This document shows positions 44,864-53,891 of a stretch of 64,000 nucleotides of DNA, piece by piece. The number at the start of each line of letters is the position of its first letter. Within the stretch, counting starts at the first letter, position 1. This DNA is from Pseudomonadales bacterium (GTDB taxonomy: Bacteria > Pseudomonadota > Gammaproteobacteria > Pseudomonadales > Ketobacteraceae): positions 49,079 to 113,078 of the forward strand of contig PAPM01000038.1 of assembly GCA_002708905.1 (NCBI GenBank), given 5' to 3'. Both the position numbers and the translations under genes were made by a program. The notes below the pieces were generated by a model. The model had not been told where the DNA came from. It searched no databases and saw only the letters and a program-made list of their open reading frames with translations.

Positions 44864-46519
44864 TCATGTTTGCTGTAAAGGCTTTTGTTGAGCCAATAGT
44901 ACCTGGGCTGCATGTTCTGCAGCGTAATTGTAAGGAATAAATACAATTCCAGCTTCTTTGATGACGTCACTCACTTCGGATTCATCTTTCATAGAAAAAG
45001 CCGCGCATCCGGAGAACGCAACCCCCAACAATTGCCGCGATAGTGCTTCGGTAGCATATCTGTCATGAACAGCACCCACTACCCATCGCGCATGACTTAT
45101 GGGCAAAGTTTCGAAAAACTCACTGTCTTCGGCATCACCATAAGCAGCCGGTATACCTTCGGAGTTAGCGCGTTTAACACGCTCTGGATCGAAGTCAAAT
45201 CCTAGAACCGAGTAGCCAGATGCCTTAAAACTTTGAGCTATGGATCTTCCAAACTTACCCAACCCGAACACAATAATATCGGGATTTCTTGTTTCATCCT
45301 CAAGGGCATCCATGTTGAGTTCCGAATTGATACTGCGTTCGAATAGTTTGAGACGGGGCGCCAATAGTTCGTAAAGCCTGTGAGAGTACAAAATCATGTA
45401 CGTTGAAGCACTGATGGTTATTAGGCCTACCAGCGTCACAAGCCCAAGCACGGACTCATCAACATGACCTAGAGAAACACCGAGGGCGGCGAGAATGAGC
45501 GAAAATTCACTTATTTGTGCTACGGTTAAACCGGCCAGAAAGCCTGTCCTCTTCCGATATCCCATTAGCCCCATAATTATCATAACAATGACCGGGTTAC
45601 CGACTAATACAAAGAGAGACAACAGCAGTGCTGCGAATACTTGATCGCCAATCACAGCCAGGTTTAAAGCTGCCCCCAGATCGACAAAGAAAAAAAGCAA
45701 TAAAAAGTCACGCAATCCAACCAATTTTGCTCCAATCACATCCCGGAAAGGCGTCGACGCCAGTGAAACACCGGCAACAAATGCACCAACCTCCTTACTA
45801 AAACCCAAATGGTGCCCCAGAGCACCGAGCGATACGGCCCACGCTATAGAAAATATTAAGAGCAGTTCCCTGGATTGCGCAAGAAACAACAACAAAGGAG
45901 AGAGCACAAAACGCATTAACAATCCAACCACCAATAGGAACAGGCCCCCACTGATCAATACATGAATGACATTAGGCCCAATTTTTCCACTGATCTCCGC
46001 CCCGCTAATTGCATTCAAACCAATCATTGCAACGATAACCATAATGTCCTGAACTATCAAAAAGCCAACGGCTATCCGCCCATGCAAAGAATCAACTTCT
46101 CTCTTATCTGATAAGAGTTTCACAATGATAATCGTACTCGAAAAAGTTAGCGCTACTGCTATGTATACAGATTCGAGATGATTGAAGTCGAGAGCGACCG
46201 CTATGAAATAACCGACTACGGAAGTAAACAATACTTGGCCTATACCTGTTGCCAAGGCAACCAGGCCCATTGTCTTGATGATATGAAGATCAAGCTTTAA
46301 CCCGACAATAAAGAGTAGAAGAGTTATACCGAGCTTAGCCAAAAGGTCAATTTGGTCATTCGCTTCCACCCAACCCAGTACCGACGGGCCAAGAAAAATA
46401 CCAACCGCGATGAATCCGACTATCAATGGTTGTTTCAACTTAATTGCCAGAATACCCATCACTGAAGCGATGAACAGCACCAAGCCAGTCTGAGAAAACA
46501 CGTCATCAATCAGGGGCAT
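44864..46519 (-). CDS. CPA2 cation:proton antiporter with RCK_N domain (KefB/YbaL-like)
   Basis: A 551-residue protein. About 12 membrane helices (residues 5-375) form the Na/H-exchanger fold typical of the CPA2 family. From about 410 a cytosolic RCK_N (TrkA-N) domain begins with IIVFGLGKFGRSIAQSF and an acidic NAD end FDFDPERVK. The family exchanges K+ or Na+ for H+, gated by NAD(H) or thiol signals. It is the upstream member of the five-gene AT-rich block of ion and stress genes. Confidence 0.9.
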   Translation of the reverse strand: MPLIDDVFSQTGLVLFIASVMGILAIKLKQPLIVGFIAVGIFLGPSVLGWVEANDQIDLLAKLGITLLLFIVGLKLDLHIIKTMGLVALATGIGQVLFTSVVGYFIAVALDFNHLESVYIAVALTFSSTIIIVKLLSDKREVDSLHGRIAVGFLIVQDIMVIVAMIGLNAISGAEISGKIGPNVIHVLISGGLFLLVVGLLMRFVLSPLLLFLAQSRELLLIFSIAWAVSLGALGHHLGFSKEVGAFVAGVSLASTPFRDVIGAKLVGLRDFLLLFFFVDLGAALNLAVIGDQVFAALLLSLFVLVGNPVIVMIIMGLMGYRKRTGFLAGLTVAQISEFSLILAALGVSLGHVDESVLGLVTLVGLITISASTYMILYSHRLYELLAPRLKLFERSINSELNMDALEDETRNPDIIVFGLGKFGRSIAQSFKASGYSVLGFDFDPERVKRANSEGIPAAYGDAEDSEFFETLPISHARWVVGAVHDRYATEALSRQLLGVAFSGCAAFSMKDESEVSDVIKEAGIVFIPYNYAAEHAAQVLLAQQKPLQQT

Positions 46520-46559
46520 TCATTCTTTCTCCAATGCGTATTACTGACTAATCATTAGG

Positions 46560-48035
46560 CTACAGGTACGGCGTGAACAACCAAAACAATGCATCCCGCA
46601 AACGAACCCAGAGCGACCTGCCCTCAATTTCCTCCAGCGTCAGCAGTCGAGCACCCTCCCGCAGCTGCTCTGCATGGAGCGCCAATGGTTTGACAATCTC
46701 ATCATCGAACAATTCCATGTTCAATTCGAAGTTCAGCCGCAAACTACGAGGGTCCATATTGGCGGAACCAATCTGTGCATAAACACCGTCTACCACAAGC
46801 AGTTTACTGTGATCGAAGGGTGATGGTTGATAAAAGACCTTTATGCCAAACTGCACAACCTCCCACAGCATATTCCGGCAGGCCCAATCCACAAAACGCA
46901 GATTGCTTTTTTCAGGCAAAATAATTGCTACTTCTACACCTCTCAACGCTGCGGATTGCAAACTACTGATCATTCCCGGCGACGGCAGGAAATAGGGCGT
47001 CACAATGGTAATGGATTTGAGCGCCGCAGAGATGGCAGCATTGACCACCAACGCTATCTTATCCATATCATCGTTCGGGCCATCCCGAATACAACGGGCG
47101 AACACCGGGCCACAGGAAACATGATCGACTGAAGGAAGCGCCAGTTGTTGCCGGGTTGCAAAACGCCAATCCTCTGCAAACACCCGTACCAATTGCTCCA
47201 CCACCGGCCCGGAAACGGAAAAATGCACATCCACGGTGCCCGTTTTTTTGTGCGGATCGACCATGTGTCGCCCACCGATATTCATACCACCGGTGAACCC
47301 CTTTACGCCGTCCACCACCAGAATCTTGCGGTGATTGCGCAGGTTAATAAAAAATGTCGGCGGCAGAAGCCTCGGCGGTAAAAATCGGGCCACAGTGACG
47401 CCGGACTTACGCAATAACCGGCTGGCACGGGGCCAACTGTAGAATTCGCCCACACCATCCACCAGCACCCACACCTTCACACCCCGTTTAGCGGCATCAG
47501 CCAGCGCCTGAATAAACTTTCTGCCAATGCGGTCTGTTTCAAAAAGGTAGCTGGCCAGCAACACATAATGCCGGGCTTGCGCGATGGCATCCAACATCTC
47601 CGGGTATGCCTCATTTCCATTTTTCAGCATGAGAACCCGGTTGTTGCCGACCAAAGGCGAGGTACAGATTCTGTTTGCCGCTTCGGCGATTCGGGAATGC
47701 GGGATGATGGCAGGCGGCAGCGGGTCGGCCGCATTGGGTAACACCGCACCGCGCTCATATCCCACCTTCAGTCTGCGGGGTTGTCGACCGGAAAACCGGA
47801 CCGCGTAGGTCTCCACCCGATTGATTCCGAACATGTAATAGAGCAGAGGACCGACCACGGGAAAAAGCAGGCTTACCGCAACCCAACCCAATGCTGAACG
47901 TGGATCCCGCTTATAAAGTAGCGCGTGAAATACAGCGGCCAGCCACAACACCAGGTGTATCCCTGAAACAATGCTGAACCAGGGGATGGTGTCGATCAGA
48001 CGTTCAATATCTTCATGGATGCTGGACCAGTCCAT
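46560..48035 (-). CDS. cls: Cardiolipin synthase
   Basis: A 491-residue phospholipase D-superfamily enzyme that joins two phosphatidylglycerols into cardiolipin. Two N-terminal helices (about 17-37 and 45-65, with PRSALGWVAVSLLFPVVGPLLYY) are followed by two HKD motifs: NHRKILVVDGVKGFTGGMN and FDHSKLLVVDGVYAQIGSAN. Length matches E. coli ClsA (486). ATG 48035 is preferred to the upstream TTG. It lies 18 bases downstream of the M15 peptidase gene, so it may belong to an envelope operon. Base composition here has returned to that of the chromosome. Confidence 0.93.
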   Translation of the reverse strand: MDWSSIHEDIERLIDTIPWFSIVSGIHLVLWLAAVFHALLYKRDPRSALGWVAVSLLFPVVGPLLYYMFGINRVETYAVRFSGRQPRRLKVGYERGAVLPNAADPLPPAIIPHSRIAEAANRICTSPLVGNNRVLMLKNGNEAYPEMLDAIAQARHYVLLASYLFETDRIGRKFIQALADAAKRGVKVWVLVDGVGEFYSWPRASRLLRKSGVTVARFLPPRLLPPTFFINLRNHRKILVVDGVKGFTGGMNIGGRHMVDPHKKTGTVDVHFSVSGPVVEQLVRVFAEDWRFATRQQLALPSVDHVSCGPVFARCIRDGPNDDMDKIALVVNAAISAALKSITIVTPYFLPSPGMISSLQSAALRGVEVAIILPEKSNLRFVDWACRNMLWEVVQFGIKVFYQPSPFDHSKLLVVDGVYAQIGSANMDPRSLRLNFELNMELFDDEIVKPLALHAEQLREGARLLTLEEIEGRSLWVRLRDALFWLFTPYL

Positions 48036-48053
48036 ACCACATCTCAATGCCCC

Positions 48054-48986
48054 CTACCAACGGGCACGATTACCCCGCACATCCACATGAACAAAGGGGC
48101 CGTGCGCCGAGTTACTGCCATAAATACCAAGGCCGCCGATGCGCGGACCAAACGCCCCATCCCTGGACATTTTATCGATAAACGCCGCCAGCCATTGGGC
48201 ATCAGCACGATTGATTTTACCGTCACCATTGAGATCATCCATCACTCCATCGCGCGGCTGATCGTCGATAAAGATATCACTGGCTCCCCCCCAGACATGC
48301 CGACTATAAGGCACATTGCCGATGGACTTGTTGTACCAAGGTGTACGGTAGCCACTCATGATGACAAAGCCGTCGGTGGGATGCCCCTGGCGATTCAACT
48401 CTGCCAGAATATTTTCCAGTTTTAACAGCATTTGTGGCCGCAGCAAAACATACTTTGGAAAGCCCTGAGCCTGTTTTGAGACAAACTGACCCAGGGTAAA
48501 ATTAGGGGATACCCGCACTTGAAAGTTGCTTTCCGTTACCTCAACAAACCCCTTGGGCGGGAGATAAATCGGATTATTGCGCAGGGCTTTGGCAGGGTAG
48601 CTTCCTATCCGGTAGCCATTCAGCAGTCCCTGCCTGTTAACGTCGGTAGCGGGGACCATCACAAAGACATTGATGATAACCGACTCCCCCCCTGCGATGT
48701 TGCTGACCTGCATGGGATACAGGCCCGGCTTTTGCGGTGCAGCAAGGGGTGCACTACCCACGGCCATGGTCTTACCGGCTAAGGCCAACTGCCCTCCGTG
48801 TTGCGCGTCCTTGAAGTGTACGGAGAATTCCTGTCCGGGCATCACATAGTAGGCAAATTCGGGAAACGGGACGATCAGCTCATCAATCACCAACGGTGTC
48901 GCCAGACGCTGGGCATTCCAACTATAGGCATTGAGTGACAGCACCAGCAAAAGTGCCGCCAGCACGCCGCGCTGAAGATAGAGCAT
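48054..48986 (-). CDS. M15-type peptidase (YcbK/DUF882-like) with an EF-hand-like insert
   Basis: A 310-residue secreted protein with a signal peptide at residues 1-20 ending LSLNAYS. The C-terminal zinc peptidase part shows SRHVWGGASD (His near 230, Asp near 237) and HGPFVHVDV (His near 293 and 298), the M15_3 ligands. A segment DLNGDGKINRAD near 250-261 is a classical EF-hand/dockerin calcium loop placed inside the peptidase domain. The N-terminal 200 residues look like a beta-sandwich. The start is two bases from the L,D-transpeptidase stop with AGGAG upstream, so the two are coupled and likely act together on peptidoglycan. Confidence 0.8.
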   Translation of the reverse strand: MLYLQRGVLAALLLVLSLNAYSWNAQRLATPLVIDELIVPFPEFAYYVMPGQEFSVHFKDAQHGGQLALAGKTMAVGSAPLAAPQKPGLYPMQVSNIAGGESVIINVFVMVPATDVNRQGLLNGYRIGSYPAKALRNNPIYLPPKGFVEVTESNFQVRVSPNFTLGQFVSKQAQGFPKYVLLRPQMLLKLENILAELNRQGHPTDGFVIMSGYRTPWYNKSIGNVPYSRHVWGGASDIFIDDQPRDGVMDDLNGDGKINRADAQWLAAFIDKMSRDGAFGPRIGGLGIYGSNSAHGPFVHVDVRGNRARW

Positions 48987-48987
48987 G

Positions 48988-50529
48988 TTAGAACTCCTGT
49001 CGCAATTGATTAACGATGGGTTGGTCCCTCTGGTAGAGATCCCGGCGAAACACGACTTCACCGCTTTCATCCACAAACGCCGTCAGGTACACAATATATA
49101 CAGGAATTGGTTTCTTCAGATAAACCGTTTTGGTTTCCCGGCTGTCGACCTGCAGCTGGATATCCTGCCGAGTCATGCTTTGCCCATCGGTATCCAGCAC
49201 CCAATAGGCCAGCCCAAGGGGGTCGGACAAGCGCACACAACCGGAGCTGAATCCCCGCTCCTGTTTCTGGAACAGGTTGTGATCCGGGGTGTCGTGCAGA
49301 TACACGGCATAGGGATTGGGCAACATGAATTTTACGCTGCCCAGGGCGTTCTTGGGCCCGGGCTGCTGGCGCAGGACATAGTTGAAACTGCGGGGCGTCA
49401 CACTGCTCCAGTCAACCTGACTGACACCCACGAACTGGGATTGATGGGGCACTTTAACTTCATAGCCTATGGACTCCAGTGCCCCCGCATCCTTGCGTAA
49501 CAGAGGTAGCTTGTCTTTGGTGGCAATACTGGGTGGTACATTCCAATACGGGTTGTAGACAAAATACTTCATGGTTTCGGAAAACACCGGGGTGCGGCGG
49601 TAGGGCTTGCCGACGATCACTTTCATCCGGTAATCGTCCTTGTTGTTGCGAATCGCCCGCAGGGAAAAGGCCGCGATATTCACCCGCAGGTAAGTCTCCG
49701 GCAGAACATCGGGCAGCCAACGCCAGCGTTCCAGGTTGGCATCCACCCGATCAATCCAGGAAAATGAATTGGCGTTCAAACGCTCCAGGGTCGCCGCTCC
49801 CACCACTCCGTCTGCATCCAGGCCGGCGGCCATCTGAAACGCCTTGACGCTTTCCTCCAACCCCAGGTCGAACTCATCGGAATATTCCCCCGGCCCCAGC
49901 AACCGGCTCTTCAGCACTAACACACGATCTCCGCTCATGCCGCGTTTCAATGTGGGGCCCGGTCCTATGGTCGCACTCTCGGTATCGGGCAATACCAACA
50001 ACTCGGCGCGCTTGGCCAACAGCGCGCGATATTCCTCGTGCTGGGGCCACAGCCGCTCCAGCACCGCCTCGACCTGCCCCTGGGACAGCGCCTCATTCAG
50101 TAGCGCCACCGGGTCCAGCGATACCCGGGACAACGCCCATTCGGGGTCGATTGTCGCGGGATTGATAACCCCGTTCTGCCGATGCCGGGCCTGGGTCAGA
50201 AACGCATCCGTTGCCAGCACCTCGCGGGCAAGGGGGCTTAAATCGTCCCGCTTGAGCTGACCCAGGTGATAATTCCGCACCAGAAAGCCATGCTGTGCGG
50301 AGTTCTCAATTGCCCGGATCAATTGCCCGATGAGTTCCGGGCCAAGAGGTGGTGCAGTCCACACCGGCAGGTGCTGGCGCCCCCGATAAAAGCGCTGTAA
50401 CTCTTTGCCGCTGGATAATGCTGTATCAGCTATACGGGCCGGCACCCCTGCATCCAGGCTTTCCAGGTACTGACGCAAATCGACACTGGGGTCGGCTTGG
50501 GCCGGCACCACCAGGGTCAGATACAGCAA
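48988..50529 (-). CDS. YcbB-type L,D-transpeptidase
   Basis: A peptidoglycan L,D-transpeptidase of the YcbB (LdtD) type that forms 3-3 cross-links. It contains a peptidoglycan-binding repeat (MSGDRVLVLKSRLLGPG... VKAFQMAAGLDADGVVG, about 195-240) and the catalytic block VYLHDTPDHNLF followed by SSGCVRLSDPLGL with the nucleophile Cys. As read from the in-frame start TTG 50529 it has 513 residues, but its signal peptide is incomplete: only LYLTLVVPAQA remains. The missing N terminus lies in another frame just upstream, across a homopolymer run (next entry). YcbB of E. coli is 615 residues. Confidence 0.85.
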   Translation of the reverse strand: MLYLTLVVPAQADPSVDLRQYLESLDAGVPARIADTALSSGKELQRFYRGRQHLPVWTAPPLGPELIGQLIRAIENSAQHGFLVRNYHLGQLKRDDLSPLAREVLATDAFLTQARHRQNGVINPATIDPEWALSRVSLDPVALLNEALSQGQVEAVLERLWPQHEEYRALLAKRAELLVLPDTESATIGPGPTLKRGMSGDRVLVLKSRLLGPGEYSDEFDLGLEESVKAFQMAAGLDADGVVGAATLERLNANSFSWIDRVDANLERWRWLPDVLPETYLRVNIAAFSLRAIRNNKDDYRMKVIVGKPYRRTPVFSETMKYFVYNPYWNVPPSIATKDKLPLLRKDAGALESIGYEVKVPHQSQFVGVSQVDWSSVTPRSFNYVLRQQPGPKNALGSVKFMLPNPYAVYLHDTPDHNLFQKQERGFSSGCVRLSDPLGLAYWVLDTDGQSMTRQDIQLQVDSRETKTVYLKKPIPVYIVYLTAFVDESGEVVFRRDLYQRDQPIVNQLRQEF

Positions 50530-50566
50530 GACCGGAAAAAATCACAAAGCAGCAACGCGACAACAT
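50530..50566 (-). pseudogene. Frameshifted signal-peptide start of the ycbB-like gene
   Basis: ATG at 50566 has AAGGA seven bases upstream and reads MLSRCCFVIFS, then runs out of frame. Removing one base from the six-T run (A run at 50536-50541) would give MLSRCCFVIFPVLLYLTLVV followed by PAQA, a model Sec signal peptide in frame with the enzyme. This is either a sequencing error in a homopolymer, a real mutation, or a slippage switch. Confidence 0.7.
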
Positions 50567-50638
50567 AATTAATCCTTAAAACAGCTTAATTAAGCAAAAA
50601 CGACGGGCGACTGCGGTAGGTTAGCACTTAATAAGCAC

Positions 50639-51220
50639 TTATTGTATTGGACAGAAACATCCATACACCAGGGTGTTAAGCACCGTCAGTTCCTGCCCCT
50701 GACGCAGGGATGCCAATACCGGTTCCAAATAGCTGTTTTCCGCGTTGCAGATACCGTCCTGATGGTAGGGCCCGAAATAAATAACTTCACCTTGCGGGCT
50801 GAACAATGCCACCGACGGCGTCGCGGGAATCACTTCCCGGATGAATCCAAGTGTCTCGGCGTCAACAGCATCCTTTGCCAGATCCAAAGTGACCACCTGC
50901 ATTGTTTTCGCATCCGCCTGAGCAGCAAAACTCTGGTGATAGAGCTCCACAAAGCGCTCACACTGACAATCACTTTGCTTGAAGCGTATAAACCAGGCGC
51001 GGCCGTTTTCCAGTTGGGGAAATTGCTGTTGTAGCAGACGTTGCAACGTCTGCTGTTTTGATGGCTCCGCCAATACCGGCGGCTGTTGCATGTCGGCATC
51101 AAACCATTGCTGGGGCTTGACCATGAAATACCAGTAAGCCAATCCCGTTAAAAAAAGCCAGACTGTGAAGAACAGGCTGGCTTTAATCAACGTCCCCCAA
51201 TGAGTACGGGCCCTATCCAA
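50639..51220 (-). CDS. Membrane-anchored thioredoxin-like protein (DUF6436-like)
   Basis: A 193-residue protein with an N-terminal anchor (about 13-33, [20 protein letters not shown]) and a periplasmic domain with thioredoxin-like order: [19 protein letters not shown] (Cys pair at about 84 and 86), [19 protein letters not shown] (cis-Pro analogue) and two cysteines at the C terminus (CFCPIQ). I place it tentatively in the DUF6436 group. Its start overlaps the MCP gene by eight bases, which implies co-translation. Role unknown. Confidence 0.7.
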   Translation of the reverse strand: MDRARTHWGTLIKASLFFTVWLFLTGLAYWYFMVKPQQWFDADMQQPPVLAEPSKQQTLQRLLQQQFPQLENGRAWFIRFKQSDCQCERFVELYHQSFAAQADAKTMQVVTLDLAKDAVDAETLGFIREVIPATPSVALFSPQGEVIYFGPYHQDGICNAENSYLEPVLASLRQGQELTVLNTLVYGCFCPIQ

Positions 51221-52706
51221 CCCGGAACGCCGCCAGTTTTCTACTCAACTCAGACACCAATTGCTCTGCACGCTGTACGTCCTGCAGTCCATCGCTGGCA
51301 TATTGGGATACATCCTGGGAAGCCTGTCGGATCTCGCCGGCATTCTTGGCTACATCGCGGCTCACGGCAGACTGTTCTTCCACGGCTGTTGCAATCTGCT
51401 GAATCATGGCGTTAACGCCATCCAACCCGTTATTGATCTCAGCCAAACGCTCAACCACTTCGGCGCTATAACTCTCCGTTTGCTGCACCCGATCCTGACA
51501 CTCGGTCATCGCGGCAACGGCCTGCTCACTGCCATCCTGCAGGTTCACGATCAGGCTGTTGATCTCTTTGGTGGAATCATAGGTGCGGGAGGCAAGCGCC
51601 CTGACTTCATCTGCCACAACGGCAAAGCCGCGACCCTGCTCACCGGCGCGGGCTGCTTCGATCGCCGCATTAAGCGCCAACAGATTGGTTTGTTCCGCAA
51701 TCCCCTGAATCACATCCACCACCGCGCTGATGGCCCGGCAGTTTTCCGCCAGGGTTTCAATTTTTTCCCCCGCACTCACCAGAGATCCGGACAAACCACG
51801 CACGGAGTGCTGGGTTTGACTTACGTTTTCAAGACACAGCCGGTTATCAGACACCGCCTGGTCGGTATTGTGGGAAGTTTGCTGGGCATTTTCGGAAATG
51901 GACACCACGGAATGGGTCAACTGATCCATTGCCACAGCAATTTGCTCCGAGAGCCCCACCTTACTGCGGGATAACTGCTCGAGCTTGCGATTGGAGTCAC
52001 TGGAATGCTGCACTACTTTAACCAACTCATCCAGTGCCGCTTGCGTATCACGCACCACTAACTGAAACTGACTCATCATTGAATTAAAACGATTGAGGAC
52101 GGAACTGCCTGCCTCATTACAACGTACCGAAAGATCGAGGGAACCGTTATCCAGATGAACCAGCTCAGCAACCCGAATAACTTCCTCACTGACCCTGGCC
52201 TCTTCTTTGCTGAAGTGCGCCAGCCAAATCAGGGCAGCGGTTTCGGCCACCACATACACAGCATGAATAAAGACGATCTTCCAACCCAGGCGGTCATTAT
52301 CAAATACCCAGACCGGCGCCCCCCGCTCCTGCAACAGGTTGAAGGAAACATGATGCAAGGCAATAAGCCCGGCACCAAGCAGCAAAGGACGCCAGTCCCG
52401 ATAAGCAAACAGAAAGGCCAGCCCGACAAAAACTCCGAAATGCATCTCGATCATGCCGTGGGCCTGATGAATGTGCAGTGCCACCATCACCATCAGTGAT
52501 ATTGCATTGGTCAGCCTGGACAGCAGTGAACCCGGCGCCAGCTTGAACATCACCAGAGAACCACCCAAACACAACAGACCGATCACAAGCGCTTCCACCC
52601 AGGTGCCATACCAGCCGGCCAGCCCCAGGCTCACCACGAACCCCAGCACCAGAATAATTAAAAGAAATCGATCGTTTTTGATGTCTCTCGGATTTGCTGA
52701 ACCCAT
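51213..52706 (-). CDS. Methyl-accepting chemotaxis protein with a His-rich multi-helix sensor
   Basis: A 497-residue receptor. The first 190 residues carry about six membrane helices without a large periplasmic domain. Histidines recur inside or next to helices: [16 protein letters not shown] (about 79-94), ALHHVSFN and FIHAVYVV, which suggests haem or metal binding. There is no HAMP with clear boundaries; the signalling domain has the tip [35 protein letters not shown] in conserved form. It starts three bases after pilU ends and overlaps the DUF6436-like gene, so it probably belongs to the pilT-pilU operon. Confidence 0.88.
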   Translation of the reverse strand: MGSANPRDIKNDRFLLIILVLGFVVSLGLAGWYGTWVEALVIGLLCLGGSLVMFKLAPGSLLSRLTNAISLMVMVALHIHQAHGMIEMHFGVFVGLAFLFAYRDWRPLLLGAGLIALHHVSFNLLQERGAPVWVFDNDRLGWKIVFIHAVYVVAETAALIWLAHFSKEEARVSEEVIRVAELVHLDNGSLDLSVRCNEAGSSVLNRFNSMMSQFQLVVRDTQAALDELVKVVQHSSDSNRKLEQLSRSKVGLSEQIAVAMDQLTHSVVSISENAQQTSHNTDQAVSDNRLCLENVSQTQHSVRGLSGSLVSAGEKIETLAENCRAISAVVDVIQGIAEQTNLLALNAAIEAARAGEQGRGFAVVADEVRALASRTYDSTKEINSLIVNLQDGSEQAVAAMTECQDRVQQTESYSAEVVERLAEINNGLDGVNAMIQQIATAVEEQSAVSRDVAKNAGEIRQASQDVSQYASDGLQDVQRAEQLVSELSRKLAAFRVG

Positions 52707-52709
52707 GGT

Positions 52710-53852
52710 TTACCAGCCTCCCATCATGCCACCTTCATCATCCTGCAGGGTCAGACCCTTGGTGGCGGTATCCAGTGCATCCGCTGAACTTTCGGAGCCC
52801 AGCTTGATCATCAGTCGCAGGTCGTTGGGCGAGTCAGCGTGAGCCAAGGCATCCTCATAAGTGATTTCACCGGCGCTGTATAAGTCATACAAGGCCTGGT
52901 CAAAGGTCTGCATACCCAATTCGCGGGATTTTGCCATCAACGGCTTGAGCAGATGCACTTCACCCTTGCGAATATGATCCGCCATCAACGGCGTATTCAA
53001 CATCACCTCAATTACCGCGCGACGGCTCTTGCCGTCCGGGGTGGGAATCAACTGCTGCGCCACCATGGCCCGCAGGTTGAGGGACAGGTCCATCCATAAC
53101 TGACCGTGCCGGTCCGCCGGGAAAAAGTGGATAATCCGGTCCAGCGCCTGGTTGGCGTTGTTGGCGTGCAGTGTCGCCAATACCAGGTGACCGGTTTCGG
53201 AGAACGCCACCGCGTATTCCATGGTCTCCCGGGTTCGAATCTCGCCGATCATGATCACATCCGGCGCCTGTCGCAACGTGTTCTTCAAAGCAGTATCGAA
53301 ACTTTCGGTATCCAGCCCCACTTCGCGCTGGGTCACGATACAGCCTTTATGCTGATGAATAAATTCGATTGGGTCTTCGATACTGATGATGTGGCCCTTG
53401 GAATTGTTATTGCGATAACCAATCATGGATGCCAACGAGGTGGACTTACCGGTACCGGTTGCCCCGACGAAGATGATGATGCCGCGCTTGGTCATGGACA
53501 GATCCTTGAGGACCGACGGCAGGTTCAGCTCATCAATGGTGGGAATTCGCGTTTCAATCCGACGCAGCACCATACCGACCAGATTGCGCTGGTAAAAGGC
53601 ACTGACACGAAAACGACCAATACCCCGGGCGGAAATGGCAAAGTTACATTCGTGGGTTTCGATGAATTCCTTGCGCTGGGCTTCATTCATGACACCCAGC
53701 ACCGTTTCACGGGTTTTCTCCGGGCTTAATGCGGTTTTGGTCACCGGCACTATGCGACCGTTTACCTTCATGGAAGGGGGTACACCGGCTGTAATAAACA
53801 GGTCAGAGCCGCCCTTTTCCACCATCAGTTTGAGTAGATCTTCAAAATCCAT
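52710..53852 (-). CDS. pilU: Twitching motility ATPase PilU
   Basis: A 380-residue secretion ATPase homologous to PilT. Walker A GATGTGKSTSL is at about 131-141, the Asp box IISIEDPIEF, Walker B DVIMIGEIRTRE and the His box HLVLATLHANN follow. The C-terminal tail ALDTATKGLTLQD is longer than in PilT, typical of PilU. PilU aids PilT-driven pilus retraction under load. It lies 39 bases downstream of pilT in the same direction. Confidence 0.95.
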   Translation of the reverse strand: MDFEDLLKLMVEKGGSDLFITAGVPPSMKVNGRIVPVTKTALSPEKTRETVLGVMNEAQRKEFIETHECNFAISARGIGRFRVSAFYQRNLVGMVLRRIETRIPTIDELNLPSVLKDLSMTKRGIIIFVGATGTGKSTSLASMIGYRNNNSKGHIISIEDPIEFIHQHKGCIVTQREVGLDTESFDTALKNTLRQAPDVIMIGEIRTRETMEYAVAFSETGHLVLATLHANNANQALDRIIHFFPADRHGQLWMDLSLNLRAMVAQQLIPTPDGKSRRAVIEVMLNTPLMADHIRKGEVHLLKPLMAKSRELGMQTFDQALYDLYSAGEITYEDALAHADSPNDLRLMIKLGSESSADALDTATKGLTLQDDEGGMMGGW

Positions 53853-53891
53853 GGTCTACCTCAGTTGGAGTTTTTATTTATTTCTGGCGCC

